DNA of 64,000 bases, from positions 141,381,282 through 141,445,281 of the forward strand of contig CP092865.1 in the NCBI GenBank assembly GCA_030710605.1. The letters are read 5' to 3'. A program made the translations under genes and the position numbers. The stretch is from Cordylochernes scorpioides. Its lineage: Eukaryota > Arthropoda > Arachnida > Pseudoscorpiones > Chernetidae. Of this stretch, positions 42,186 to 54,252 are shown piece by piece; the first letter of the stretch is position 1, and each line of letters opens with the position of its first letter. The notes below the pieces were generated by a model that worked only from the letters and a program-made list of their open reading frames with translations, was not told where the DNA came from and ran no database searches.

Positions 42186-45100
42186 ACTTTGTTTCTGCCA
42201 TTTTCCCCATAAATTATATTCTTATATTTTCACTTTAAGCATTTTAAAATCAATTATAACCTTTTTTATATCATTTTTATTCAATTTTTAAAACTTTCAT
42301 ACTCTCATTTATCATTTTTACTTTTATTTTAATCAAATTATAAATTTTAATTCATCATTTTCAATTTTATTATTAAAAATATTCAATCACGCATTTTTGC
42401 CAATTTATTAATCTTACATTCATTTCTTAAATTCACTTTTAAAATGGCATTATCCAAATATGCAACTTTCAATTTTACATAAAATATCATATTATATTTT
42501 AATTACTCGAATCATATTTCTAAACTTATTTGTGTTTTTTTTAATACCTTATTTCTGGCCATAGTATTAATAATTAAATTTATTACGCTCATTATTTTAC
42601 TTGACCTTTTACTATTTCAATAGATATTTCTTAATATTTAAAAGTTTTAAAAATTAGTCCTAGATTTGTATTTTTGTAAATATCAATTTTAAATTATCTC
42701 ATCTCAAAATGTGCCTCCCATTTTTCCCACAATTACAAATACAACTATAAATGTAACATGCAAAAACTTAATTTCATACAATAAAATTCCCATATTTACA
42801 ATAATCTCCAATCTAACGATTTGTCTGAAATCTTAACGCAATTGTCACCTGTTCAAACATACATTTTTATTTCGCACTTCTACATTGTTCACATCAATTT
42901 TAATTCCTCTCGCATATCCCATATCCCATTAACACATTTCGCATGATCAAAACACATTTATTTATACACTAGTTAATTAATTAATTCTTTTATAGCCTAC
43001 CTTTTCCCAATTATTCACACCCACGATTTCAATATTACTGATTAAATTTAATATCCTTCTAACAGCGGAACCTGCCAGATTAAAACGGATAGGAAAATTA
43101 TATAAAATCCATTTTATAGCAAATCTTATTTTTATAATGTTATAGGATAGTTTATAATTTTGTCAACCCCGTTTAAAAATTAGGTCCCCACCATCTCTAA
43201 AAATCGATCCTGTACATGACACCATGTGAGACGTCATCTTGGCCTCCGTAAATGGACAATTAAATCCCCAAAACGGCGTCCATCGCCACGACAATATCTT
43301 CATTCCAACGATAAACAACTCAAGGACGCACTGATCTCCCCTTAATTGTTTTTTTTTTCTACTTCGTCTTTCACTCCCTACTTCTAAAGGGGTGGAATGA
43401 CCTTTGTATCCATCATTAGCATCCATCATTAGCAGAGATATACCTTCCAACTCTGCCTTCCATACTTCTCTCGTCTCTTGATCATTTTCCATTGGCCTTC
43501 TATGCCTTCGTTCTAACCACCCCTCGTCCATCGCAGAGTTCCTGTTTGCCGACTTTTTTTCATTTACACCCAGGTCGCCGTCCAAGCATTCTTTATTTCA
43601 TTCTTTTTTCCTCAAACCCGGGTTCAATCAATCAATGGCAACAGTCGAGCCCTGTTTTCACAATCTACCTCCATCCTCTAACCTCTTCAACGGTTCCTGA
43701 GACTCCTGCTCGTCAACATTTTTTTTAATTTTTATTTTTTAATGATTCATCGACCTGGTACACTCTTCCTCCCCATGTTAACTCCACACGGAGAGCTTGG
43801 GTAACCAGCGAGATTTTTTTTTTCTCTAACGCTCGACCCAGGCCATCATCAGCACGATGCGCCCACTCATTTTTCGTTTAATTTTATTTTTCATCTGGTC
43901 GAGCTCAATCACCGACAGCAGCGCAGATCTTGAGCCACCATCTCTTTTTAACCTCTCTCAGAAATTTTTTTTTCCCATATTCTCCCATTACCTACCTCTT
44001 CTTCGATCTTCACGCCTTTTGCCCATCTGATCTAATGCTACTTACAGAACATCTTGAGATTGCTGAACCCTGAAAACAATACTTCGCTTCTAAGCTCGTA
44101 TTGCAGGGCAGGACTCCTGAGATGTCCTTTGCAGAAACCAATTCAGACCTTCTTCCTTTCTTCCTTTATTCCTCACTGCGTCACTACCTATCGCAAACCT
44201 TTTGCTTAAGTCAAATTTCTTTTATATTTTATTTTACTTTATTACCTCTACTTCTCCTCCTTCCTGTATTACATCCCTGAAACTATGTTGTAAATATTCA
44301 AGGCACCTTAAGTAAGAAAAAACTGTAACTAGTATACCAACTTTCCCAAATATTTACTTTCGCTATTGTGTGTGTTTACTTTAAATTTATCCTTCCTATG
44401 TACTCCTCTTATATATTTTTTGTAGTTTTATAATATTATATCAGTGTGTCGCCACTACTCCCCTTTATCTTTATTTTTATTCTAGTAACTAATTTGTGCC
44501 CCAAATTATTTCCCATTTAATAGGTTTGTTAGCTTTTCTCTCATTAATTTGTAAATAGACTTACAGTTTTACTAGTTTTGTGGTGTTGGACTTTGTTTTT
44601 TAACTTACAGATGTAGATAAAACATTTCACTATTAATCGATAATATCATTTTGTTTATTAATGCCTAAACTACCAATCAACCCTTTATATATTATTACCC
44701 TTTAATATTTTTATTTTATTTTAAATTTTTTATATGTTTAGACTTAGCATTTTACAACTTCAACTATTTTAGGCAACATTTTAAAAAACCTACACCTAAC
44801 AATATTTATAATATTTCTTAAACAGATAAAACATTTATCATTTTATTTTTCTTAATAGATTTTTAAAATGTTATTTTTGACGCTTCCCTTACAACCTCTA
44901 ACTCTATCCCATGAACCTTTCCTCCCAACTTTTTATAAAATCAAGAGATTATTGTTCGTCAGCCATTTTCTTTTTTTTTTATTGATTAAACTAACTAGAA
45001 AACCCTTCCTCGCTGTACATTTCCCAACAGTGAGCTCAGGAGACCCAGTTAGGTTACATTTTTTTTCTCTCATCGTCCGGCTCATCATTTTTTCATCTTT

Positions 45101-46014
45101 CAACTTTTTTTTTCACCACACAAGCCGGACACAATCAAAATTGACAGCAATAATTCTCTTACATCCACCTCCCCTTTTCCGCATCCTTCAAACCTCCAAC
45201 TACCTTCCAAGGGATTCCAGTTCGCCGAACATTTTTATTTTTTTTCATTGATTAATCCGACTGGAACAATCCTTCCTCGCCATACCATTCCCGATAATGA
45301 GTTCAGGATATCCAGCGCGATCTTTTTATTTTTTTTTCTCATCGCCCGACTCATCATTTCAATTCACCATTTTTTCAAACTTCCACTTTTTTTGTCATCA
45401 TTCAACCGGGCATAATCATTATGGACAACAGGGATCCCTCTTACCTCTACCTCTCCCTTTTACCTCCATCAATCTTCCCATCTCTTCTCACTGTCTGAAC
45501 TAATGATGCAGACGGATTATCTTAGGCCTTCTGTTAATGAAAACAATGCCTCACTTAAACAAGTTCGCATTGCATTGCAGAATGCTTGGGATGCTACTTT
45601 GCAGAAACATGCTCAGATACCCCCTTTCCCTTTTTCAACCTTAGCGTCACATTATACGTTCAGTCAATAAACTAACTTCATTTTTTTTTCTCTCTCATCG
45701 TTAATGCAATAAGATATTATTTTCCTTGTACGATTCATTTTACCATATTTACCATTTTGTATTATATACTTTCTTTTAATCTTGTATCACTCATTTTGTG
45801 CGTTTTTATTTTTATAACCTTAAATTTTATTTCACTGATACACCACCCTTACAACATCTTTTTCTGTTTAACTTGTAACTTTATAATAATTTTAACTAAT
45901 TTGTATACAAATTATTTCTTTTATTTTTTTATAATAGGTTTGTTAGTTTATCACTCATTACATGTCATTCCCCCAACCAAACCTTCATCACCGGGGACAC
46001 ATTCTGTAGTATAT
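42186..46014 (+). other. Pyrimidine-rich, non-coding interior of the LARD-like element
   Basis: Long C/T-rich stretches on the plus strand. A module recurs in diverged form: GATT(A/C)A..(C/A)GAC(T/C)GG then CTTCCTC, and further on TTTTTTCTC(A/T).CG.(C/T)CGAC (about 43740-43860, 44980-45110, 45250-45360). A second module, GAAAACAAT.C then TTGCAG then TTTGCAGAAAC, occurs at about 44070-44140 and 45535-45615. Open frames here are chance products of low stop frequency. Confidence 0.6.
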
Positions 46015-46574
46015 TTTGAATTAGATAGATCACAATCTTCTTATAATATTTATCATAGCTCCATATCTATATTAAAATATGTATCGACCTTGTATAACAA
46101 TGGATGTGACAAATAAACAAAGAGGTAAAGGTAGTCTAGACGGGGACAAAGACCAGACGACGCCATAACCCAGACGAACAGGTGTTTATGTTAATGAGTT
46201 CAATCACCCCGTCAACAGGTGGCCAGACGTGATAAACAACCCGGCGCCTGACAGGTGGCGTGATTTTACAGGAACCAATCAGGACTCTCCGCCATATGCG
46301 GGCATCCAATATAAAAGAGCCCAGAAATGGGACAAAGTTAGTTGTTTAGTTGTTTTCAGAGTGACGTTTATACGGCCGGTCGGGTCTCTCACCCCTATCC
46401 GCGATGTAGGCATCCGTGACGCCCGTGGTCCGACTGTCTTCGTCCGTGGTCTACCTCTACCTTCTTGGAGTTACCATCTAGACCTGCCTCTGTCTCTTAC
46501 TGTCCCCGTGCGGGAATCCCATCACACACCCACGACCACGACTGCCCAGTACATTCCACAACGGATTTACTACA
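46015..46574 (+). repeat. 3' LTR of the LARD-like element
   Basis: 560 bp, almost the same as 41337-41906, with TATAAAAG at 46310-46317. The close match indicates a recent insertion. Confidence 0.9.
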
Positions 46575-46669
46575 TATATTTAAAAAAAATTGTGTTTTCA
46601 ACTAGGTTGCTCTTTTTGAGCGGCACCTACTTAAGTGATTTTGGAACAAGGAATTAGTGTTTTCATTTT
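46575..46669 (+). mobile_element. SINE 3' tail fragment
   Basis: GGTTGCTCTTTTTGAGCGG ... TTTTGGAACAA matches the tail of the SINE at 39363-39600. The tRNA-like head is missing. It lies between the LARD-like LTR and Gypsy-1B. Confidence 0.65.
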
Positions 46670-46926
46670 TGATGTATATAGTTGTTTATTTGTTTTGCAT
46701 ATTTTTCATTTATAAATTAATCTCATAATTCAGTCTATGAAAATAAAAATATTGGACTGGTGACCAAAACAAACTGTAAATAGATGGCGTAATGTTATAG
46801 AGTTATGAGATATAATTGTTTGTGATTATATATAAAAAAATGTGATGTTTATGTAATTTTGATCTTAATTGAATAAAATATATAAAATTTAAATGTGTTT
46901 TAACTATTAATGACAAGCACAAAACA
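46670..46926 (+). repeat. Gypsy-1B 5' LTR
   Basis: 257 bp, TGATGTATATAG to AAAACA. It differs from the 3' LTR at only a few positions. No clear TATA box; ATATATAAAA near 46828 is a possible one. Confidence 0.93.
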
Positions 46927-46999
46927 ACTGGCGACGAGGAAAAGCGAATTTTGTAAAGAACAAAGAAATTGATTTGGGAGAAGAAATTATACTTCAAAT

Positions 47000-48142
47000 A
47001 TGTCTTCAGGTATGTTTGAGAAATTTGATGAGAATTTAGAAAATGTGGAAAATTATATATATCGCTTAAAACAATTTATGTTAATTTCTAAAACAAAGGA
47101 AGATTTTAAGACGCCATTTCTTATTTCAAGTATAGGCCCTAAATATTTTAGTATCTTGCGAAATTTAGTTTTTCCAGAGGAAGTTGCTCAAGTTCCTTTT
47201 GATAAATTATGTACGATCTTATTAAAACATTTTAATCCAAAAACTAATATAATATATGAAAGATTCATACTTCAGAAAATGGATCAAAAGTCTGGAGAAA
47301 CTATTTCAAAATATATGATACGCCTAAAAGACCAAGCTCAAAAGTGTTCTTTTGGAGATTTTTTACAAGAATCCTTACGTGACAGATTTGTTGCTGGCAT
47401 CATTGATTCATCTACCCAAAAGAAACTCCTACAAGAAGAAAACTTAACTTTTGATGGTGCAGTGGACATAGCTCTGTCTGCGGAATCAGCGGATAATGAG
47501 CTACATAATATCAAAGGATCCGAAAATGCCCATCAGACCCCACAGTATCTTCACGCCATTAATAATACCTGTAAACACTGTGGTAAGACTAACCATCTTC
47601 ATTATAATTGTTTCTTTAAATCTGCTACTTGTAGAGTTTGTGGTAAATTAGGTCATATTTCCACAATATTTTATAAAAAAGACAGGTCTGACCATAATTT
47701 GCACATAAATTCTAAAAAGAATTTTAATAAATTTAAGTCGCACCCTAATGTTAATAATCCTTCAAATTCTCAAAATAGTTTGTCATTGTATAATATAAAT
47801 TTACATCCTCCTTTGACTGAAACTGTGTATGTGAATGAGATTGAACTTTTGGCTGAAATTGATACTGGTGCAGCCATTACTACTTTAACTAAATGTGTTT
47901 ACTTTAAATATTTTAAAAATATTGAATTAAACAAATGTGATACCATCTTAACAGGCTATAGTGGTTCTAAAATACCTATTTTAGGCAAGGCTAAATTTGA
48001 TATAAAATTTAGAAATGTTTCTAGGGTGATTGAGATACTCATAACTGATTTAAATTTCTCAAAATTTCTTTTGGGAAGAGATTTCCTTAGTTTATTGATA
48101 TTTCTTTCAATTCTTTACATAAATTGGACTCTATTAATGTAG
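47000..48142 (+). CDS. gag: Gypsy-1B gag-protease, frameshifted at the end
   Basis: 380 residues from ATG at 47000, 73 bp after the LTR. The N-terminal half is the capsid region (YIYRLKQFMLISKTKEDFK, then FNPKTNIIYERFILQKM). Zinc knuckles follow: CKHCGKTNHLHYNC is complete, while CRVCGKLGHISTIF has lost its last Cys. A protease with EIDTGAAITTL (catalytic Asp) and FLLGRDFL ends the frame. A shift near 48095 replaces the last residues, so the link to RT is broken. Gag packages the RNA; the protease matures the particle. Confidence 0.88.
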   Translation: MSSGMFEKFDENLENVENYIYRLKQFMLISKTKEDFKTPFLISSIGPKYFSILRNLVFPEEVAQVPFDKLCTILLKHFNPKTNIIYERFILQKMDQKSGETISKYMIRLKDQAQKCSFGDFLQESLRDRFVAGIIDSSTQKKLLQEENLTFDGAVDIALSAESADNELHNIKGSENAHQTPQYLHAINNTCKHCGKTNHLHYNCFFKSATCRVCGKLGHISTIFYKKDRSDHNLHINSKKNFNKFKSHPNVNNPSNSQNSLSLYNINLHPPLTETVYVNEIELLAEIDTGAAITTLTKCVYFKYFKNIELNKCDTILTGYSGSKIPILGKAKFDIKFRNVSRVIEILITDLNFSKFLLGRDFLSLLIFLSILYINWTLLM

Positions 48143-49322
48143 AGTCACTTATAAATGATTATAAATCCATTTTTGAATACAAATCTGGCCCTATTAAAGG
48201 TATCAAAAGCCATCTTGATGTGAAGGCCGACTTTATCCCAAAATTTTACAAATTCAGACAAGTTCATTTTGCCTTAAAACAACTAGTGGAAGATGAAATT
48301 GATAAATTGGTTGATTTGAATATTTTGTCTCCTATATAGATAGAAGTGATTGTGCTTCACCACTTGTTTGTGTTGCAAAACCAGATGGCCAAATTAGACT
48401 TTGCGCTGATTTTAAAAAGAGTTTAAATCCTTACTTAGAGGATGTTAAATATCCTATCCCTAACATTGATTCAGTCTTAAGTAATTTTCAAGGAAAGAAA
48501 TTATTTACTAAATTAGATTTGTCAAAGGCTTACCATCAAATTGAGATGGATGATATTTCAAAAAAGTATTTGGTTGTCTCCACTCACAAAAGTTTATATA
48601 AATATAATCGTTTGGCTTTTGGTATAAAGACTGCTTCTGAAATATTTCAGAAGACAATGGAATCCTTCTTCTCGGGAATCAATGATGTTTACATTTATTT
48701 TGATGATATTCTTATTGCATCAGAGGATTTGGAAAACCATTTAGATATTCTTAAGAGAACACTTAATATTCTTAAAGAAAATAATTTTACGATAAACAAA
48801 AATAAGTGCTTGTTTGTTAAAAATGAGATTGAATATCTTGGACATAAAATTAATGGATTTGGTATATACCCCTTGAAAGACAAGCTAGCTTGCATAAAGA
48901 ATTGTCCAGTTCCTAAGAATATAACTGAATTAAAAAGCTTCCTTGGATTTTTGTCATTTTATAGTAATTTTTTGCCAAATCTTTCAGATTTAGCATATCC
49001 TTTATACAACCTATTAAAAAAGAATGTGAAATGGTCTTGGAATGTTGAGACAGATGGATCTTTCAATTCCTGTAAAAATGCTTTAGATGAGACCTCATGT
49101 TTATCGCATTATTCCCTAAATTTGCCTTTGATTCTTTCTTGTGATGCAAGTCAGGTGGGAATAGGAGCAACCCTTTCACATTTGAAGGATGGGGAGGAAA
49201 GACCTGTGTGTTTCAATTCCAGAACTTTAAATGTTCATGAAAGAAAATATTCTCAAGTTGAAAGAGAAGGACTTGCAATTGTTTTTGCAGTAAATAAATT
49301 AAAAAAATTACCTTTTTGGTAG
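48124..49322 (+). pseudogene. pol: Gypsy-1B pol: reverse transcriptase and RNase H
   Basis: As copy A, with the active site YFDDIL. An extra TA near 48335 (CCTATATAGATAG against CCTATAGATAG in copy A) shifts the frame early in RT. The main frame from 48519 runs through RT and RNase H (CDASQVGIGA) until an A-run indel near 49310. Copy A has neither of these two lesions but has others, so the two copies decayed independently. Confidence 0.88.
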
Positions 49323-50643
49323 GAAATTCACCATTTATACTGATCACAAGCCCTTAATAACTATTTTTGGAGATAAAACAAATTTGCCTCCACTCATTGC
49401 AAATAGACTTCATAGATGGGCTCTAACTCTTTCAAATTTTAATTTTGAAATTAAGTATAAAAAAGGAAAGGATAATATCATTCCAGATTTCCTTTCTAGA
49501 TTTCCAGAGTTTCAAAATAATAGTTTGGAATATAATGATGGGAGTGGTGAAATTTTACTCTTAAATACTTCCATCATTGACCATGTTCATGTGGCTCATG
49601 AAACACATTTAGACAGAACTTTATTCAAATTGTATGAAATTATTGAGACAGGGGAGTTACCCTCAAGTCCCAATGATGATCTCATTCCTTATTTAAAAAG
49701 GATTGATGACTTCACCATTCTCCAAAAATGTATTTTTCTTGAGAATAGAATGGTTATTCCAAAAAGTCTACATGAAAAGGTACTTCAATTATTACATGAG
49801 AGCCATGCAGGGACTAATAAAATGAAAATGATGGCTCGTTCATCTATTTGGTGGCCTGGCATGGACTCTTCAATAGAAATAATTACAAAAAATTGTAGAA
49901 CTTGTCTTTCTAATGAAAGTTTGCCTCATCAAAGGACCGAGAGTTGGCCTAAATACGCACGACCATGGAGGAGGGTTCACATGGACTATTTCAATTTCAA
50001 AAATAGACTGTTTTTACAAGCAGTAGATTCATTCTCATCATGGGTTGAAGTTTCTGAAGTACCATCTACCAGTGCATATTTTTGTATAAATTTTATGAGA
50101 AATTGTATTGCTCGTTACGGATTTCCACAAGTAGTGGTTTCTGATAATGGTCCTCCTTTCTTTAGTAGTGACTTTGGTGATTTTTTGTCTAAGAATGGCA
50201 TATCCCATGTGACATCTCCCCCATATCACCCAAAATCGAATGGACAGGCAGAAGTCTCTGTAAGAGAGGTAAAGAAATTGCTAAAAAAGCTATTATATGA
50301 AAACGAGCAGGTGGAACTAGATTTGGCTCTGTCCAGGGCTTTGTTCTTTATAAGAACAGATGTAAATATTAGAAAAGGGACATCACCTGCGGAACTGTTT
50401 CTTGGAAGAAAGATCAGATCAAGACTTTCTGTGCTGTCAAAAGAAGAAGTAAAAGTCTCCAAAGTCAATGGTCAATATGTTAACAGTAAATTTATATATA
50501 AAATGGATGAGACTGTGAAATTTAGGTGGATTACTAATAATCATCCCTCTTGGTATACAGGAAAGATAATTAAAATACTAGGAAGGAATGTTTATTTAAT
50601 AAAACAAGGTGACAGTGAAAAAAAGTTCATCAAAACTACATAA
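49323..50643 (+). pseudogene. Gypsy-1B pol: RNase H end and integrase
   Basis: After the shift the frame carries TDHKPL, then LSRFPEFQNN. The integrase zinc finger (HESHAGTNKM ... CRTC) and the complete D,D-35-E core (HMDYF, SDNGPP, GQAEVSVRE) follow in one open frame of 419 residues from 49384. The C-terminal domain (FLGRKIRSRLSVLSKEE) is intact here and frameshifted in copy A. It ends at TAA 50641. Alone it would be a normal-length integrase. Confidence 0.88.
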
Positions 50644-50825
50644 AAAAAATGTTGCCTGGTAAATCACATCCCACTAATATGAATGATGCTGAATGTGTGC
50701 CAACTCCAATCTCAGAGGAGAAAAGTGTTACAACCCCCAGGTACCCTCAGAGGGAGCGCAGATGTCCACAGAGATATAAAAAATAAATAAATAAATAAGG
50801 GGGGCCAAGCCTAAGAAGGGGGAAT

Positions 50826-51084
50826 TGATGTATATAGTTGTTTTTTTTTGTTTTGCATATTTTTCATTTATAAATTAATCTCATAATTCAGACTATGAAA
50901 ATAAAAATATTGGACTGGTGACCAAAACAAACTGTAAATAGATGGCTTAATGTTATAGAGTTATGAGATATAATTGTTTGTGATTATATATAAAAAAATG
51001 TGATGTTTATGTAATTTTGATCTTAATTGAATAAAATATATAAAATTTAAATGTGTTTTAACTATTAATGACAAGCACAAAACA
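50826..51084 (+). repeat. Gypsy-1B 3' LTR
   Basis: 259 bp, preceded by the purine tract AAGAAGGGGGAAT. It is followed by ATTTT and then the same flanking sequence as in copy A. Confidence 0.93.
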
Positions 51085-51316
51085 ATTTTCAGTACTTTCG
51101 ACTTTAAAACTTCTCCGTGATCTATCTTGAAACTTCTAAGATCTCCTTGTTTTATCGTTGAGGTAGAGCTTGAACCACTCTGTCAAAGACCAACACCAAA
51201 ATTCGCATACATCGGTTCGATTATTGTGATTTAACAGGGAAAAGTTTTACGGAAACTATTCTAGAATGAACAATGTTATCGCTGAGATAAATAGGCAGAA
51301 ACAAGAACAAGCATTT

Positions 51317-51422
51317 GGCAAGGCGTTAAAAATTGTTCTGAGGTTGGAAGGGCGTTCTCACGTGAAAAAAAAATCACGTGAGAACGCCCTTGTAACCTCA
51401 GAACAATTTTTAACGACTTGCC
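51317..51422. repeat. Inverted-repeat hairpin, copy B, with inverted loop
   Basis: Same arms as 3030-3134, but the centre reads CACGTGAAAAAAAAATCACGTG (22 bases, given as CACGTG, nine A, TCACGTG). This is the exact reverse complement pattern of copy A. The left arm has GGTTGGAAGGG where copy A has GGTTACAAGGG. Confidence 0.9.
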
Positions 51423-52057
51423 AAATTCTTTATTTTTATTTACTTCTCCTTATATATACGAAGACAAAAGATTTTTGTCGAAACGTTGAGAAAATAAAAA
51501 ACTCTAACTGGCCGAAATGTCTATTTTTCATAGAAATATGAATACCGGCCAGGCAACCTCTATCTTCAGAAGATTTATATGATTATTTTATTATAAAAAG
51601 GTCGAAATTACGTGAAAACACAAAATTTCAAACCATGGATAGATGGAAGTTTACAGAGCCGTCTATTGACCGTCTCCGCAAACTAACGGCTTCAGGTCGG
51701 TGACAAAGTCACAATACAAGCTTTAGAAAACTGATGTCTAGTTCTGACGTCTATTTTGACGGTAGAGGGGACATCTATTGACTTTAGTACTTAGCTCCAG
51801 GAGTATGTCCTGGTTACATCAACAGAGAGTGGAATTAGCTTTCTTCATCACAATACATATTTGTTTATAAAGACACTAAACGATAATCCCTAATGGCATG
51901 TAACTTTAAAACCAGAAGACTAAAAGGAAGCCTGTATCTTATATTTTTTAATTTCACATCACAAGCTTTCGCACATGGCTCTTTTTCAACAAGTACAAAG
52001 GAATTTAATCAATTTAACTAAAAGAACAGGATGTAAATATATATCGCGAATATTAAA

Positions 52058-52581
52058 TCTCTATATATATAAAAATGAATGTTTGTATGTCTGTTTGTCT
52101 GTCTGTATGTCCGGTATACAAATTCGCAGTAGTTCACCAATTCAAACCAAAATTTCCATACATAGGTAAAAAAAAAAAACACGGGGAAGACGATAGGCTA
52201 TTTTAAAAAAATATATAAATCAATTATTAAAACTATATATTTTTAGTCAGAAAATGATGATGACGATATTGCTGTATAATGTTTGATTATCAGATACAAA
52301 ATTATATCGGGAAAAATTCCAAAAAGCAGAGACCACGGGTGAAACCAGTTCATTATTTTGTACGCAGGAACAAAATTCTAACAGAAAAAACATTCATTCG
52401 AGCAGAAAACAAAAGCCAGATCATCTTTCTATAAAAATATCGCTTCTCAGACATAAAGTTTGGAGCGGGACGTTTCACAAGAGTGACATCCACGGCGCCA
52501 ATTTATAATTGTAACGAATAGTTTTTGAATAAAAACATTTAATCGGGTTAAACCCGGGCGTTGCCCGGGTCATTCGGCTAG
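52058..52581 (+). mobile_element. Non-autonomous Helitron (copy B of 3770-4290)
   Basis: TCTCTATATATATAAAAATG to CATTCGGCTAG, the same element at the same site as copy A, with single-base differences only. Confidence 0.85.
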
Positions 52582-52857
52582 TATATTATAAATTAAGGAA
52601 TTATGAACTGTCTCCTTACTAAATCGGATATTGTCACTCTCATCACTTTCTTTATACGCCATGCATGCCACCGCTGTGCAGATATCCAGTGGTGATGTAC
52701 AATAGAGGCGCTCCAAAATGGACTTCGCTAGCTAGGTATTGTATAGAGATACTTAACATTATCAAAGTTTAGTTGCCATTTTTATCCTAATAGATAACGT
52801 AAGCCATCAGTAAGATTCATATGTACGATCACGTCTTTATCCTAAAACTAGACGGGT

Positions 52858-53206
52858 GACCCGGGCTTCGCCCCGGGATTGACCCGTGTGCATATCTACC
52901 TGAGTGATATATATTTTGATAAGATTTTTTTATAATTGTTTGTTATTAGCATTATCTATTTGTTTGCATCAGCATAATTTAATCTAATCATTGATAGAGG
53001 GCGCTGTTCGTGAGCTAAGTAGAATAATTTGAATATATAGTTTTAATAATTGATTTATATATATTTTAAAATAGCCTATCGTCTTCCCCGTATTTTTTTT
53101 TTACCTATGTATGGGAATTTTGGTTTCAATTAGTGAACTACTGCGAATTTGTATACCGGACATACAAACAAACAAACACACAAACATTGATTTTTATATA
53201 TATAGA
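52858..53206 (-). mobile_element. Non-autonomous Helitron, minus (copy B of 4556-4912)
   Basis: CTAGACGGGTGACCCGGGC on the left and a clean TCTATATATATA start (complement) on the right. It lacks the AT-rich insertion of copy A, so it shows the true 5' end. Confidence 0.85.
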
Positions 53207-53210
53207 TATA

Positions 53211-53386
53211 CAGTTAAACCTGTCTATAGCGCCCCCTCTAAATAGCGCTTTCCTCTCTATAGCGTCCGATTTGAAATATTAAAATGTAAACATTTTACAT
53301 TAAAAGTGACCTGTCTATAGCACACCCTCTCTATAGCACCCTATTTTGGTGAGTCCTAAGAGGGGGGCTAAAGACAGGTTTAACTG
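53211..53386. mobile_element. TA-flanked MITE (copy B of 4960-5136)
   Basis: Same inverted ends and TA flanks. It starts only four bases after the Helitron. Confidence 0.85.
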
Positions 53387-53647
53387 TAGTTCCAAATTAT
53401 TCGTTTTCAATCAAATGGTGGGGCAAATCTGACTGCTACCTCATAGAAGACCTATGACCGGTTGCTATCTGGATAACCAACCAGAGGCATCAGTACCAAA
53501 ACCCATGATGAAGACCCTCTACACATTTATCCAAAAGATCTAACGAAGATATGCAAGATTTACATGGAGCCCCCTGAGAATGTGATCCTTCCAGTTTACC
53601 ATAGAGTCTATCAAGGCATACAGGTACTGTAAATAATTACGACCTAC

Positions 53648-53751
53648 CTGCGTATTCGCAGAATGCACAGGGCAGCCGACAGTGTGATGAAGGAAATAAT
53701 GAGGCAGACGACTTCGAGAAAACGTGTCCATTTGGCAACATCCAGCTTGGC
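53648..53751 (-). CDS. Candidate host-gene exon coding a transmembrane segment (copy B)
   Basis: Same 104 nt as 5398-5501, with both splice sites kept and one silent change. The surrounding spacer also matches copy A. Compared with nearby repeats, the frame shows no lesion in either copy. A compatible downstream exon is proposed at 39003-39090. The protein family was not recognised. Confidence 0.4.
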
Positions 53752-54252
53752 CTGTACATATATAATACAAAGGTTATCCTGTAATATGTATGAGGCTTAT
53801 AAATATTGTCAGTGAAGCATTAATATAATAATACAGAGCAATAACGCGCCATACTCGTATATATAACGAATGAAGACATTAAGACACGAATGTGTCTTTT
53901 CACAAATAAATCAAACTTCTACTCTCCTTATTTCGATGAAAAAATATTGGGAAGGCTTGGCTCTTCAATGGTGAACCCTCCCAGAAGTTTCGCCTATTTA
54001 ATCTACCAGTCCACTTTTTTAGAGCTCTAATACAGTATTAGAGCTCTAACTTCATAATACATCCTTTCATACTTCATTCCTAAGGATAGAAATAGTCCTT
54101 ATTTCTCCTTAAAAATAAATTACGATTTTTCGTTCAAAAGAAACATTTGCGGTAAAATTGTCAAACCTCGTTCTATAAATATATATATATTTATAAAAAT
54201 AAAACTATAAGTATATATCCATTCTCTACTGAATCGATTTTTATAAAGATAT

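Larger units (their letters stand above)
41337..46574 (+). mobile_element. Large LTR element with almost no coding capacity (LARD-like)
   Basis: LTRs at 41337-41906 and 46015-46574 start TGTAGTATATTTTG and end TACTACA. TATA lies on both sides as a short target duplication, though the site itself is AT-rich. The 4.1-kb interior has only a short gag-like leader frame. The rest is pyrimidine-rich on the plus strand, with diverged internal repeats. No RT, protease or integrase motif in any frame. It fits the class of large non-autonomous retrotransposon derivatives. Confidence 0.82.
46670..51084 (+). mobile_element. Ty3/gypsy retrotransposon Gypsy-1, copy B, complete structure
   Basis: LTRs 46670-46926 and 50826-51084 enclose gag-protease and RT-RNase H-integrase in the normal order. 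ATTTT flanks both sides (46665-46669 and 51085-51089) as an exact 5-bp target duplication. TGGCGACGAGG just after the 5' LTR is the primer-binding region. Frame lesions near 48095, 48336 and 49310 disable it, but the protein motifs are well kept, so the insertion is young. Confidence 0.95.

Noticed and set aside
43163-45503. Several frames of 68-140 residues inside the LARD-like element
   Set aside because: The C/T-rich strand has few stop codons. The frames are not conserved between the internal modules.
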